Origin: Valencia hispanica
Taxonomy: Eukaryota; Chordata; Actinopteri; Cyprinodontiformes; Valenciidae
Direction of reading: 5' to 3'
Length of the DNA: 64,000 nt
NCBI GenBank assembly: GCA_963556495.2
Contig: OY747709.1
Span: forward strand, 17,998,900 to 18,062,899
Below, in pieces: positions 22,730-33,357 of the stretch (position 1 is its first letter; each line of letters starts with the position of its first letter). The notes beneath the pieces were generated by a model that did not search any database, was not told the DNA's origin, and saw only the letters and a list, made by a program, of their open reading frames with translations. A program made the position numbers and the translations under genes.

Positions 22730-24518
22730 CTTAAAGTAGACATATTATGCACATTTCACTTTTTGATCCTTTTGTGTTACCATTTGGGTCTCTGCTGCCT
22801 TTATAAACACTCCTAACATGAATAAAAGCCATTCATCCATTTTTTTGCAAATGTTTGCTGTTAGAAATCTTGTACTTCCACAAGCCGTTTGAAAAAGCGC
22901 CTTATTGTGACGTCACAAAATAAGCAGGATGTGCACATAACCTCGGGCGTGGGAGGAGTTTGGAGAGACCATGGAAAACGACTTCCGTACGGCTTCGAAG
23001 CGATTCTGGTCCACCATCCGGCGTCTCAGGGGGGGAAAGCGGTCTGCCACCAACACTGTTTACAGTGGGGATGGTGTGCTGCTGACCTCGACGCGGGACG
23101 TTTTGGGTCGGTGGATGGAATACTTCGAAGACCTCCTCAATCCCACCAGCACGCCTTCCAATCTGGAAGCAGGGTTTGGGGACTTGGGGTCGGGCTCTCC
23201 AATCTCTGGTGCTGAGGTCACCGAGGTCGTTAAAAAGCTCCTCGGTGGCAAGGCTCCGGGGATGGATGAGATTCGGCCGGAGTTCCTCAAGGCTCTGGAT
23301 GTTGTGGGGCTGTGTTGGTTAACGCGGCTCTGCAATATTGCGTAGACATCGGGGGCAGTTCCCTTGGATTGGCAGACCGGGGTGGTGGTCCCCCTGTTTA
23401 AAAAGGGGGACCACAGGGTGTGTTCCAACTACAGGGGGATCACACTTCTGAGCCTCCCTGGTAAGGTCTATTCAGGGGTTCTGGAGAGGAGGGTCCGACG
23501 GATAGATAGAATCAGCACCTCCAAATCCGAGGCCATGGTCTTGAGCCGAAAAGGGTGGGGTGCCTCCTCGGAGTCGGGGATGGGGTCCTTCCCCAAGTGG
23601 AGGAGTTTAAGTATCTGGGGGTCTTGTTCACGAATGAGGCAAAAATGGAGCGGGAGATCGATAGACGGATTGGTGGGGCATCTGCAGTTATGCGGGCGCT
23701 CTACCGGTCTGTCGTGGTGAAGAGAGAGCTGAGCCGAAAGGCGAAGCTCTCGATTTACCGGTCGATCTACGTTCCTACCCTCATCTATGGTCACGAACTC
23801 TGGGTGGTGACCGAAAGAACGAGATCACGGATACAAGCGGCTGAAATGAGTTTCCTCCGCAGAGTGTCTGGGCTCTCCCTTAGAGATAGGGTGAGAAGCT
23901 CAGTCATCCGGAGGGGGCTCAGAGTAGAGCCGCTGCTTCTCCACATCGAGAGGAGTCAGTTGAGGTGGCTCGGGCATCTGGTCAGGATGCCTCCTGGACG
24001 CCTCCCTGGTGAGGTGTTTCAGGCACGTCTCACCGGGAGGAGGCCCAGGGGAAGGCCCAGGACACGCTGGAGGGACTATGTTTCTCGGCTGGCCTGGGAG
24101 CGCCTTGGGGTTCCTCCCGAGGAGCTGGAACAAGTGGCTGGGGAGAGGGAAGTCTGGGTCTCTTTGCTTAGGCTGCTGCCCCCGCGACCCGACCCCGGAC
24201 AAGCGGAAGAAAATGGATGGATGGATGGATGGGTGCACATAACCACCCCACACCTGTCGAACCACACCCACTGTTCTTTACCATTTTCATGTGTGGCAAA
24301 CCCGCAGCCTTATAACAGCATGAGAGGGCGTGGTCTGCAACTGCTAATTTGCATAAAAGAAACAGAGCCCTTTAAAGATTCCGAAAGGAACTGAAATAGT
24401 CTAGAATTTAGCTGGTAAGATCGCTTTATATGAGTTATTTTGTGCAAAGAACTTAGTTAACATGTTTTGTACCTACCATAGACCTATTATAACTTGTTTA
24501 AAAAGGGGCATAATATAT
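22730..24518. mobile_element. Possible MITE split by a Rex3 copy
   Basis: TTAAAGTAGACATATTATGC at 22731-22750 and GCATAATATAT at about 24508-24518 form short inverted ends (9-10 matching bases). The non-Rex3 parts (22751-22942 and 24245-24507) resemble a widespread fish miniature element with ends of that type. The Rex3 insertion at 22943-24232 lies between. The right end is decayed, so the boundary is uncertain. Confidence 0.4.
22943..24232 (+). mobile_element. Rex3-like RTE LINE, 5'-truncated, 12-bp target duplication
   Basis: GTGCACATAACC flanks it at 22931-22942 and 24233-24244, and the 3' end is a GATG repeat, the Rex3 ending. The coding part runs from the region before RT (FWSTIRRLRGGK, then SGDGVLLTSTRDVLGRWMEY) to the post-RT end (YGHELWVVTE, RPRGRPRTRWRDY, LLPPRPDPG). 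Damage is clear against the second copy: a TAG stop at 23343-23345 where the other has TGG, a deletion of about 520 bases at about 23507 that removes the RT core with its FADD box, and a 1-base deletion near 23550 that changes frame. Dead copy; a clean example of target-primed insertion. Confidence 0.9.
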
Positions 24519-24531
24519 AACCTGGCAAAAG

Positions 24532-24576
24532 CCAGATCTATGTGTAGCCCCACCCTGTGTCTACACATCGATCTGG
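24532..24576. repeat. Near-perfect 16-bp hairpin
   Basis: CCAGATCTATGTGTAG, 13 bases, then CTACACATCGATCTGG: 15 of 16 bases pair. It lies between the MITE-like right end and the helicase fragment. Function unknown; it may be a transposon sub-terminal palindrome. Confidence 0.65.
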
Positions 24577-24612
24577 AACTGCTCCCGCAGAAAGTGTCTG
24601 AAAAAGGGAGGA

Positions 24613-24894
24613 TCATTTTGGATAATATTTTGAGCTGATTGGAGGACATGCCAGCAAGTATCCGCCTACCATGACTTTCACTACGAGCGGTGCAAGCTGG
24701 TAAATCAAGCTCTTGCCAAATCCAGTCGGGAGAAAAGCGCACACATCTTTACCATCAATAAATGCACAAAGTGCTTCCCTTTGCTCATTTTTGAAACAAG
24801 AAATCATCTCTAGTTCTCCTAAAACAGATTCAATAGCCGCTTCTACGTGTACGTCCACCAGTGCGGCCATGTTTATTTTCTTTTGCCTGGGCAC
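24613..24894 (-). pseudogene. RecQ-like helicase N-terminal fragment
   Basis: The minus-strand frame contains FKNEQREALCAFIDG (Q-motif-like region) followed by KDVCAFLPTGFGKSLIYQL, i.e. a Walker A motif PTGFGKS (24709-24731 area) of a superfamily 2 helicase of RecQ type. Nothing downstream of motif I is recognisable; the frame ends 93 codons after its ATG, while RecQ helicases need at least six further motifs. No promoter is evident. Multiplied RecQ-like genes in fish are often transposon-borne, and Academ-type DNA transposons encode such helicases; that origin is inference. A processed or duplicated fragment of a host RecQ gene is the alternative. Confidence 0.6.
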
Positions 24895-25797
24895 TTGCTA
24901 CTGTCGTCATACCTGAACACTGGCCCAAGTACAATGCTAATCAAGGATTGGTCTGCACCACCACTGGAGTCGAGTCAGACGGTTCAGTTGGAGCAGTAAA
25001 ATGGATTTTCGTGGGTTTGGAAAAATCCAAATCTCACGAGAATCCAGCTTGCAGTGCAAGGTTACATAATATATCCCCTTTCAGTTTTTTTAAGATGGCG
25101 ATTAAATTTTTAAAGATGGCATGGGCTATCTTCAACTTTATACTGCTGCTGTGCAAAACTACTTGTTTCCACACCTGTCTAGAATACATGAACAAGGTCG
25201 TTTTCTGTGACCTTTTGGTTTCTCCTATGAGCTTGAAATTGGAAAGTGAGGAAGCTGAAAAAGCATCCAGTTATAGTTACTACTGAAGCTACTGGTGAAA
25301 CCCCAAAAACATTTTGCAGCAAAGCCGGCTGGAAAAATGGGCAAACTTTGAGACTGCTTAAGGTCCCCTGCAGGCATTGGGCACAAAAGCACTTGAATTC
25401 AGAAAATAATCTTATAAATGCACCACTTAGTGTAGTAATTGAACACTAATTAAAATAAGCATATTTTGAAATAAATAAATAAGCCACACCTTAATAAATA
25501 AATAAATCGTTAGAACAGTTGTGTTTTAATATTATTTTAGTAATTTCTGTTGCTCTTTTCATCAGTGAGTTTAGTCTTTGTTTTTCTTTCCAATGGAATA
25601 CTTTTTAAGGGTGGATTTTCATAGGATTTCTACATGACTGCATTGTTTTAATATCTATCAAATCAAGAATTTCAATCTTTTCACCTGAATTTTTTCTTTT
25701 ATTGACTCTCTGTAACACTTTTGCACCTTTCAGATTTCTGATGGTGTCATTTTGCTCTACAAGAACTGTTTCAGGGTAAGAGACAATCCAGTCTATC
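24895..25797. other. Non-coding DNA
   Basis: A 141-codon frame at 24861-25286 has no recognisable domain and is probably chance. An AATAAATAAATAAG-type A/T repeat lies at 25470-25508. Confidence 0.35.
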
Positions 25798-25813
25798 AAA
25801 ACAATAAAAGAGG

Positions 25814-25994
25814 GGGTGTTGCATTGCATAGTGGTTAGTGCGGGCGCCCCGTGTACGGAGGCCTCAGTCGTCCATCCTGTCGTGCCGGGTTCAAGTTCCA
25901 TCCTGGTGGACCTTTGTGTCTTCCCCCACTTCTCTCCCCCTTCTATGAACTATCCACTGTCAAATAAAGGCCACTTTTGCCACAATACCTTAAA
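25814..25994 (+). mobile_element. tRNA-derived SINE with 16-bp target duplication
   Basis: AAAACAATAAAAGAGG occurs on both sides (25798-25813 and 25995-26010). The body has a tRNA-like promoter: an A-box region TAGTGGTTAGTGCGG and a B box GGGTTCAAGTTCC. It is followed by a pyrimidine-rich middle, an AATAAAGG signal and a short A run. Length about 180 bases. Orientation is +. Inserted by a LINE machinery (family knowledge). Confidence 0.82.
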
Positions 25995-26010
25995 AAAACA
26001 ATAAAAGAGG

Positions 26011-28569
26011 TTTCGAAGCCAACCTGACTGGCCATCTGATGATGCTAAGACCTTAAGTGTTTGGTAGATCCATCTTTTTTACACTTTAAAAAAGTCTGAT
26101 CTGATCCTCGCTGTGATGATGGGCGTGGTACATATTTCTTTTTATAACATTTAGGCCTTTACATGTCTTAACATTATCCTGCTTTGCTCAATACTCCTCA
26201 TATTATCACGCAGACTTTTATGAGCCCAAATCTTGATTATGCAAACATTCCTTAATGTAATCGGTAATATTTCGCTGAGACAGAAGTCTGTGAGTTGAAC
26301 TTGAGTTAAAAATAGGTGGCAAAAACAAACACTTCAGACTTGTTAAACTTGCCCTCTCAAGATATGAGACTCAACTTGGAATCAACGTCTCAGACTCGAA
26401 AGATCAACTGATGTCCTCTCTGTGTTATAATGTAAATAAAAACTTTTAAACAAGCATTGAATGAATAAGCAGGCCAAAAGGTGAAGGGGTTGTGTGCTAA
26501 AATAATAACTAAATGCAGAAAGTGTTAAGAACAGGATATGAGCCAGGGGTCAGAAGGGAATGGGTCACGATTCTCTGAAAAAACAGGAAACATCTGGTGG
26601 TTTGATCGTGCAAATGTTGTGGTAAGAGCGTGAGACCAAAGAAGAAAGACTTTCTGCTGAGCAACGGAAAAGGAATATATTAAAAGGGCTTAACCTATCA
26701 GGGAAGGACTACAGTCACACTTTGCATATATATGAATATGTATTATTGAGCTGATTGGATCCTGTAAGAGAGGCTGTCTCTCAGAATGTGTTGTAATAAA
26801 CTTTGTAAAGGAATAAAAGGCATGTATGAGGAAGAGTTTTTTGGAGATTATATGGTAAGAATCTCTCCCCATGCATGTCAAACATATATATTGTGTGAAT
26901 GTGTAATTATTTTTTGTACTCTGCCACAGGATAAACGAACTGGGAGAGAGGAGCTAGCAGACAGCAGGCTGGTCAGGGACGGGTAGCATAGCAGCGCAAG
27001 GCGCAATCTCCTCTTGACAGTTACCAAAGTGCCTACAAATGACTGGTTGTTAATATAACGTTGCTCACATCAGGTATAGGTTCTCCAAAGCGTTTCTTCA
27101 TGCTTCTAAGGGAGATAACAAGCCCTTCCAAGATTTTCTGTTTCTTTTGTGAACTTATTATCCAACAAGCATTTTTAGAAAGCCACAGACCACAGCTCTG
27201 ACAGAATATTCTCAGTTTAAATGTGCTTTTGAGGGATATGAATGACTGTTAGTGGGAAATAGTGACCTGTACATGTTAGCTGCAGCATCATAATAATGAC
27301 CCTATGGATATCTCTCAAACGGGAGAAAAAGCAAAGCCCACCTAAGCATATTTAGTCCTATTGATAGTTAATTGTTCTACACAGTCATATATATATTCCA
27401 GACTTTATGCACATATACAAACCCCACAAGGAATAGGAACCATGGACTATATATAGTATCCCTTAAAACATGACACTGAAAAACCTCACAATAGTACTGC
27501 CTGCACATTCTTGACACTGATGTTGAAGTATTATCATAACTACTTAAATTATCAGGTGATACTTTAAATTGTAGAAATTACACTGTTGTTTATTTTTTAT
27601 TATATTTAAACATATTTAAAATTCAGCACTGCTTTCCAGGAAAAATGCTTCTGAAACAGGGTTGTTGAACATGATGAATCTAGTCAATATCATTTAATTT
27701 TTTGGCGAGAAAATAATAACATAAGGAACCTGCAGATGAGGGAATGGAGGAACCAGCACAAAGTGTCTCCATAGTTCCCTGCCTGCCTCCTGATGAGATA
27801 TTAGAATTCATACTTTGTTTCAAAAGGGAGGAGAGCATGGCGACGCCTGCAGAGCATGAAGCTCTTCTGCTCCTGCCTCACCAGCCTTCCTTCCTCCCCT
27901 CCCAGTTTTGAAAACTTTTCTCTCCTGGATCCTCGGGAGATGTAATTACTGTGCAGTCAACTTGTAAGACCCATAGTCTCAGGCAATGAATCTCCCTTAT
28001 CGACCATTCCTAGTTGCTATTTTTAACAGCTTACATCAGAAGATTACTTTTATGCAGGTTTTATTTTGCAAAAAATTTTCACTACAATCTTTCAATTAAA
28101 AGAAAAGAGACAAGATATTGTGAGAAATCTTCTGAAAACTTGTTTTTCAGGTGTGTGCTGTGACATCTTACATTATAGCAGAGGAAAATATGCAAGGATG
28201 GTACTATTGATCAATGAGTGATCAAATGGCATGAGTGCTGATGCTTACATTCTCAGTTTTTGTTTTCCTCAGTTATGAGCTGAACCGACACAATCTCTTT
28301 AATGATATTGCCATCTACAGAGACATGACTTCTGTGCTTTGTGCCTTGCTATAGCTCATTGGTTTCACATTGAATTTTATAATTCTGTGAGTCATATGGC
28401 TACTGATGAAACTGATTATTTCTAGCTTTTGCAGAGTAACTAAAGGCATTTTCACACAGCATTTGTGAAACATTCAGGAGATGTTCAAAAGTGGTGGGAT
28501 GTGAAAATGCAAATGTATGCAGTTGCTCTGAACTTCTTGCAGATTTTCCTATTCCAGCAATACAATACT
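26011..28569. other. Long AT-rich non-coding stretch
   Basis: No gene or named repeat recognised. Frames are all short. Possible regulatory content cannot be judged from one sequence. Confidence 0.35.
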
Positions 28570-30040
28570 ATCTTAAAATGAAATTGAAAAGAAATACTGA
28601 AAAAATTGCATTCAAAAGTATAATTGTAACTGAAAACATTAACATTGACTGAAATAAATGAAGAGAAAAATTTTGTATTGAAAGTGAAAGTGAAAAGAGT
28701 TTTAATGAAACTTCAAATATATACATTAAAACAAATAACTCACTTACAATCAAGTTTTCACACAATGACATTTTTTTTACCATGCTTTTTCTTAATGACA
28801 ACGTTTTTTCAGTGCTGCTGCTTTTCAGTTGCATTCCTCTGTCACTATTCTGGAGCTTGTGCATGAGGGCCGGGCTTCAGAGCCGCATGTCACTGTTAGT
28901 GAGCGACCTGTTTTCTAAACCAGCAAATAAAGTTTGTTATACCTCGTTTATAAATCTGCAATTCTAAAATGTTGTCGTATTACAAAGAAAACCACTGCTA
29001 TAACTTTCTGTAATCTTTAATTTGACATAGCGTTAGAATGAGTTACCCTGTGTTTCCTTTCTTCACATTTACCGTTCAAATATACAGGTATTGACACTTT
29101 ACACCTGATTCAAGCGATGGTCTGGTCAGTTAAGACACAATATCTGTATGTCTGAGTTCACTGATTCAAATTTAACTTGGAACACTTTTTGATTTTTTTT
29201 CAATAACTTTCTATTATCTCAGCAATCAGCATTTTGCAATTATTCAAGTTCCACCAGGTGTCGTGATGCCTCAGTCGGCTGATAGTCTGCAGGCTGCACA
29301 AACTTTTAGCTTTATGAGCTCCATCAGCAACATCTTAAACCTTGTGCTTGAAAGTCTAACTACAATCTTCCTTTTCATCAACCTTAATTATCCTCCCATA
29401 TTTAAAACTATTTCACAGGGACAGATACAATGCTGATTTTACATTGTGAAGTGTTGATTTCACAAAATAAAGTGTGTTGTTTCACTCCAAATTTTATATG
29501 TATATTTACAAAACTATAACAGTATAAAACCTTTTCTTAGTATACCAATATAATGAACAAAAGAAATGTACTTGTGTACTAAACCAAAAAAAAGTGTTCC
29601 ATGGTGGATTCATACCCTTAAACTCAGATATACAGATGTTGTGTATTAACCAATCAAACCACCACTTGAGTCAGGTGTAAGGTTTCCCTACCTGTATATT
29701 TGAACTGTGAATGGGAAAAAAGGAAACAAATGGTAACTCGTTTTAACATAATATCAAATTAAACATTACTGAAAGTTATAGAGGTGGATTTCGCTGTAAC
29801 ATGAGGATATTTTAGAATTCCAGATATATAAAAGAAACATAAGTGACCTTTATTTGCTGGTTTGGAAAAGCATCACTTTCGACATTTGTTTTACTTTCAA
29901 TACATAGTTTTTCACTACATTTATTTCAGAGTGAATGTTAACATTTTCGGTTACTATTATATTTTTCAATGCCAACACTGATTTGCCAATGCCAATTTTG
30001 TTTTCAGTGCCAATTTTTCTTCTCATTCTCATTTTAAGCT
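28570..30040. repeat. Long imperfect foldback (inverted repeat) element
   Basis: The left arm about 28570-29175 and the right arm about 29570-30040 are inverted copies, roughly three quarters identical by eye. Anchors are AAACCAGCAAATAAA at 28919 against TTTATTTGCTGGTTT at 29849, and TTCAAATATACAGGTA at 29076 against TACCTGTATATTTGAA at 29690. The outermost match is CTTAAAATGA. The left arm has extra sequence around 28720-28905. The spacer is about 400 bases. No transposase frame and no clear target duplication. Best read as an old foldback-type MITE. Confidence 0.7.
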
Positions 30041-30817
30041 GGCATCATTTTGCTGCCATACTTTTCCCTCCTCAAATAAAATCTTGATCTTATTAATAAA
30101 AAGTTGAGAATAAAAAACAGTTTGTGGATATTGCCGCAAATCTTTGTTGTGTTTACTACACAAAGATTGAGGGTGCAGGTTTATTCTTTTTCTGCTGACT
30201 TCCATGCTGCTTTCACCTCCAGAAGATTTTGTAATATATTCTGCAATCATACCAGCACAAAACAATCATTTTGGGATTTTATTTATCATTCTTGACATGT
30301 AACAACCACATCAATATCTGTTGTGTGTTATATTTTGCTTCATGTCCTGTTTTCAGAAAGACACACCCCTTCATTCTTCCCTTTTCCAGATTTCCAGCTG
30401 GGAGCACATCTCCAGGAGAAAATCTCCAGCTGTGAAGTACCAGTCTGTGCTATTTAATAATTTTGACCAAATCGTCCACACATTTCACTGAACATCACAG
30501 TACTTTCTATGGAAAATGCTTTGACAGTTAAACTGCCATGTTCTCCTGGTTATATTTCCAGTCACCTATGCAAGGTATTTCTTTACTTAGCATATAATAA
30601 AGACAACTGTTTAAAGGCTATATATCATCCTTTCTAAAACTTTTCCTTTTAACTGAGTTTAGGCTTGTAGCTCTAAATAGTTACAGAATATTAATTCCCA
30701 TGACTGAAACTATGAAGCATCAAATAAAAAAGCTGAGTACAAGATTGATGATTTTAAGTATGGAGGAAAGCCTTACTAAGGTATCAGTACATTACACAAT
30801 GTAGTGGCAGCAATATC
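30041..30817. other. AT-rich non-coding DNA
   Basis: Nothing recognised before the Rex3 target duplication at 30818. Confidence 0.35.
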
Positions 30818-30829
30818 TCTAACTCCAAT

Positions 30830-33345
30830 CCATCCATCCATCCATTTTCTTCTGCTTATCCGGAGTCGGGTCGTGGGGGCAGCAGCCTAAGCAAAGAGAC
30901 CCAGACTTCCCTCTCCCCAGCCACTTGTTCCAGCTCCTCGGGAGGAACCCCAAGGCGCTCCCAGGCCAGCCGAGAAACATAGTCCCTCCAGCGTGTCCTG
31001 GGCCTTCCCCTGGGCCTCCTCCCGGTGAGACGTGCCTGAAACACCTCACCAGGGAGGCGTCCATGAGGCATCCTGACCAGATGCCCGAGCCACCTCAACT
31101 GACTCCTCTCGATGTGGAGAAGAAGCGGCTCTACTCTGAGCCCCCTCCGGATGACTGAGCTTCTCACCCTATCTCTAAGGGAGAGCCCAGACACTCTGCG
31201 GAGGAAACTCATTTCAGCCGCTTGTATCCGTGATCTCGTTCTTTCGGTCACCACCCAGAGTTCGTGACCATAGATGAGGGGAGGAACGTAGATCGACCGG
31301 TAAATCGAGAGCTTCGCCTTTCGGCTCAGCTCTCTCTTCACTACGACAGACCGGTAAAGCGCCCGCATAACTGCAGATGCGCCCGCATAACTGCAGATGC
31401 CCCACCAATCCGTCTATCGATCTCTCGCTCCATTTTTCCCTCATTCGTGAACAAGACCCCCAGATACTTAAACTCCTCCACTTGGGGAAGGACCCCATCC
31501 CCGACCCGGAGAAGGCACCCCACCCTTTTCCGGCTCAAGACCATGGCCTCGGATTTGGAGGTGCTAATTCTCATCCCAGCCGCTTCACACTCGGCTGCGA
31601 AACGCTCCAGCGAAAGCTGTAGATCACGTTCCGATGAAGCCAACAGGACCACGTCATCTGCAAAAAGCAGAGACCCGATCCTGAGGCCACCAAAACGGAT
31701 CCCCTCAACGCCTTGGCTGCGCCTAGAGATCCTGTCCATAAAAGTTAGGAACAGGATCGGTGACAAAGGGCAACTTTGGCGGAGTCCAACTCTCACCGGA
31801 AACAAGCCTGACTTACTGCCGGCAATGCGAACCAAACTCTGGCACCAGTCGTACAGGGACCTAACAGCCCGTATCAAGGGGCCCGGTACCCCATTCTCCC
31901 GGAGCACCCCCCACAGGGCCCCCCGAGGGACACGGTCGAACGCCTTCTCCAAGTCCACAAAACACATGTAGACCGGTTGGGCGAACTCCCACGCACCCTC
32001 CAGGACCCTGCTGAGGGTGTAGAGCTGGTCCAGTGTTCCACGGCCAGGACGAAAACCGCATTGTTCCTCCTGGATCCGAGGTTCGACTATCCGTCGGACC
32101 CTCCTCTCCAGAACCCCTGAATAGACCTTACCAGGGAGGCTCAGAAGTGTGATCCCCCTGTAGTTGGAACACACCCTGTGGTCCCCCTTTTTAAACAGGG
32201 GGACCACCACCCCGGTCTGCCAATCCAAGGGAACTGCCCCCGATGTCCACGCAATATTGCAGAGCCGCGTTAACCAACACAGCCCCACAACATCCAGAGC
32301 CTTGAGGAACTCCAGTCGAATCTCATCCAACCCCGGAGCCCTGCCACTGAGGAGCTTTTTAACGACCTCGGTGACATCAGCACCAGAGATTGGAGAGACC
32401 GACCCCAAGTCCCCAAACCCTGCTTCCAGATTGGAAGGCGTGCTGGTGGGATTGAGGAGGTCTTCGAAGTATTCCATCCACCGACCCAAAACATCCCGCG
32501 TCAAGGTCAGCAGCACACCATCCCCACTGTAAACAGTGGGGACTCCAAAAGACTCCAAGAAGGGTGGGTAATATAATCTGCTGTTTGGCACGTAAGCACA
32601 AACAACAGTCAGGACCCCTCCCCCCACCCGAAGGCGGAGGGAGGCTACCCTCTCGTTCACCGGGGTAAACCCCAACGTACAGGCGCCGAGATGGGGGGCA
32701 ACAAGTATGCCCACCCTAGCTCGGCGCCTCTCAGCAGGGGCAACTCCAGAGTGGAAGAGAGTCCAACCCCTCTCGAGGAGACGGGTTCCAGAGCCAGAGC
32801 CGTGCGCCGAGGTGAGTCCGACGATGTCCAGTCGGAACCTCTCAACCTCGCACACCAGCTCCGGCTCCTTCCCCACCAGAGAGGTGACGTTCCACGTCCC
32901 GAGAGCCAGCTTCTGCAGCCGAGGATCGGACCGCCAAGGTCCCCGCCTTTGGCCGCCGCCCATCCTGCACAGCACCTGACCCCTATGGCCCCTCCCACAG
33001 GTGGTGAGCTCATGGGAAGGGGGGCCCATGTTACCTCTTTGGGCTAAGCCCGACCGGGCCCCATGGGTAAAGGCCCGGCCACCAGGCGCTCGCCAACGTG
33101 CCCCACCTCCAGGCCTGGCTCCAGAGGGGGGCCCCGGTGACCCACGTCCGGGCGAGGGAACACTGAGTCCATCTGTCTTGTTCATCATTGGGGTCTTTTG
33201 GGCTGCACTTTGTCTGATCCCTCACCTAGAACCAAATTGCCATGGATGACCCTACCAGGAGCAAAAGCCCCCGACAACATAGCTCCTAGGATCATTGGGA
33301 CACTCAAACCCCTCCACCACGATAAGGTGGCAGCCCAGGGAGGGG
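30830..33345 (-). mobile_element. Rex3-like RTE LINE with 5' leader and 12-bp target duplication
   Basis: TCTAACTCCAAT flanks both ends (30818-30829, 33346-33357). Read on the minus strand it starts with a GC-rich 5' leader (33345-33190). A long open frame of 615 codons (33188-31341) follows. It contains the start of the AP-type endonuclease (LGTWNVTSLVGKEPELV), an internal deletion joining YPPFLES to the pre-RT block, and a full RT (FKKGDHRVCSNYRGI, EEQCGFRPGRGTLDQLY, LRQSCPLSP, FADD at 31664-31653). A 20-base tandem duplication (31361-31380 and 31381-31400) shifts the frame. The C-terminal part continues in frame 31368-30856 and the element ends in CCATCC (GATG) repeats. Most of the endonuclease is missing, so the copy is inactive although its RT is open. 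Confidence 0.9.
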
Positions 33346-33357
33346 TCTAACTCCAAT

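Noticed and set aside
24861..25286. 141-codon + frame as a gene
   Set aside because: Begins antisense to the helicase fragment, no domain recognised, no conserved motif.
31264..31971. 235-codon + frame opposite the Rex3 RT
   Set aside because: Antisense shadow of the coding frame; no known domain.
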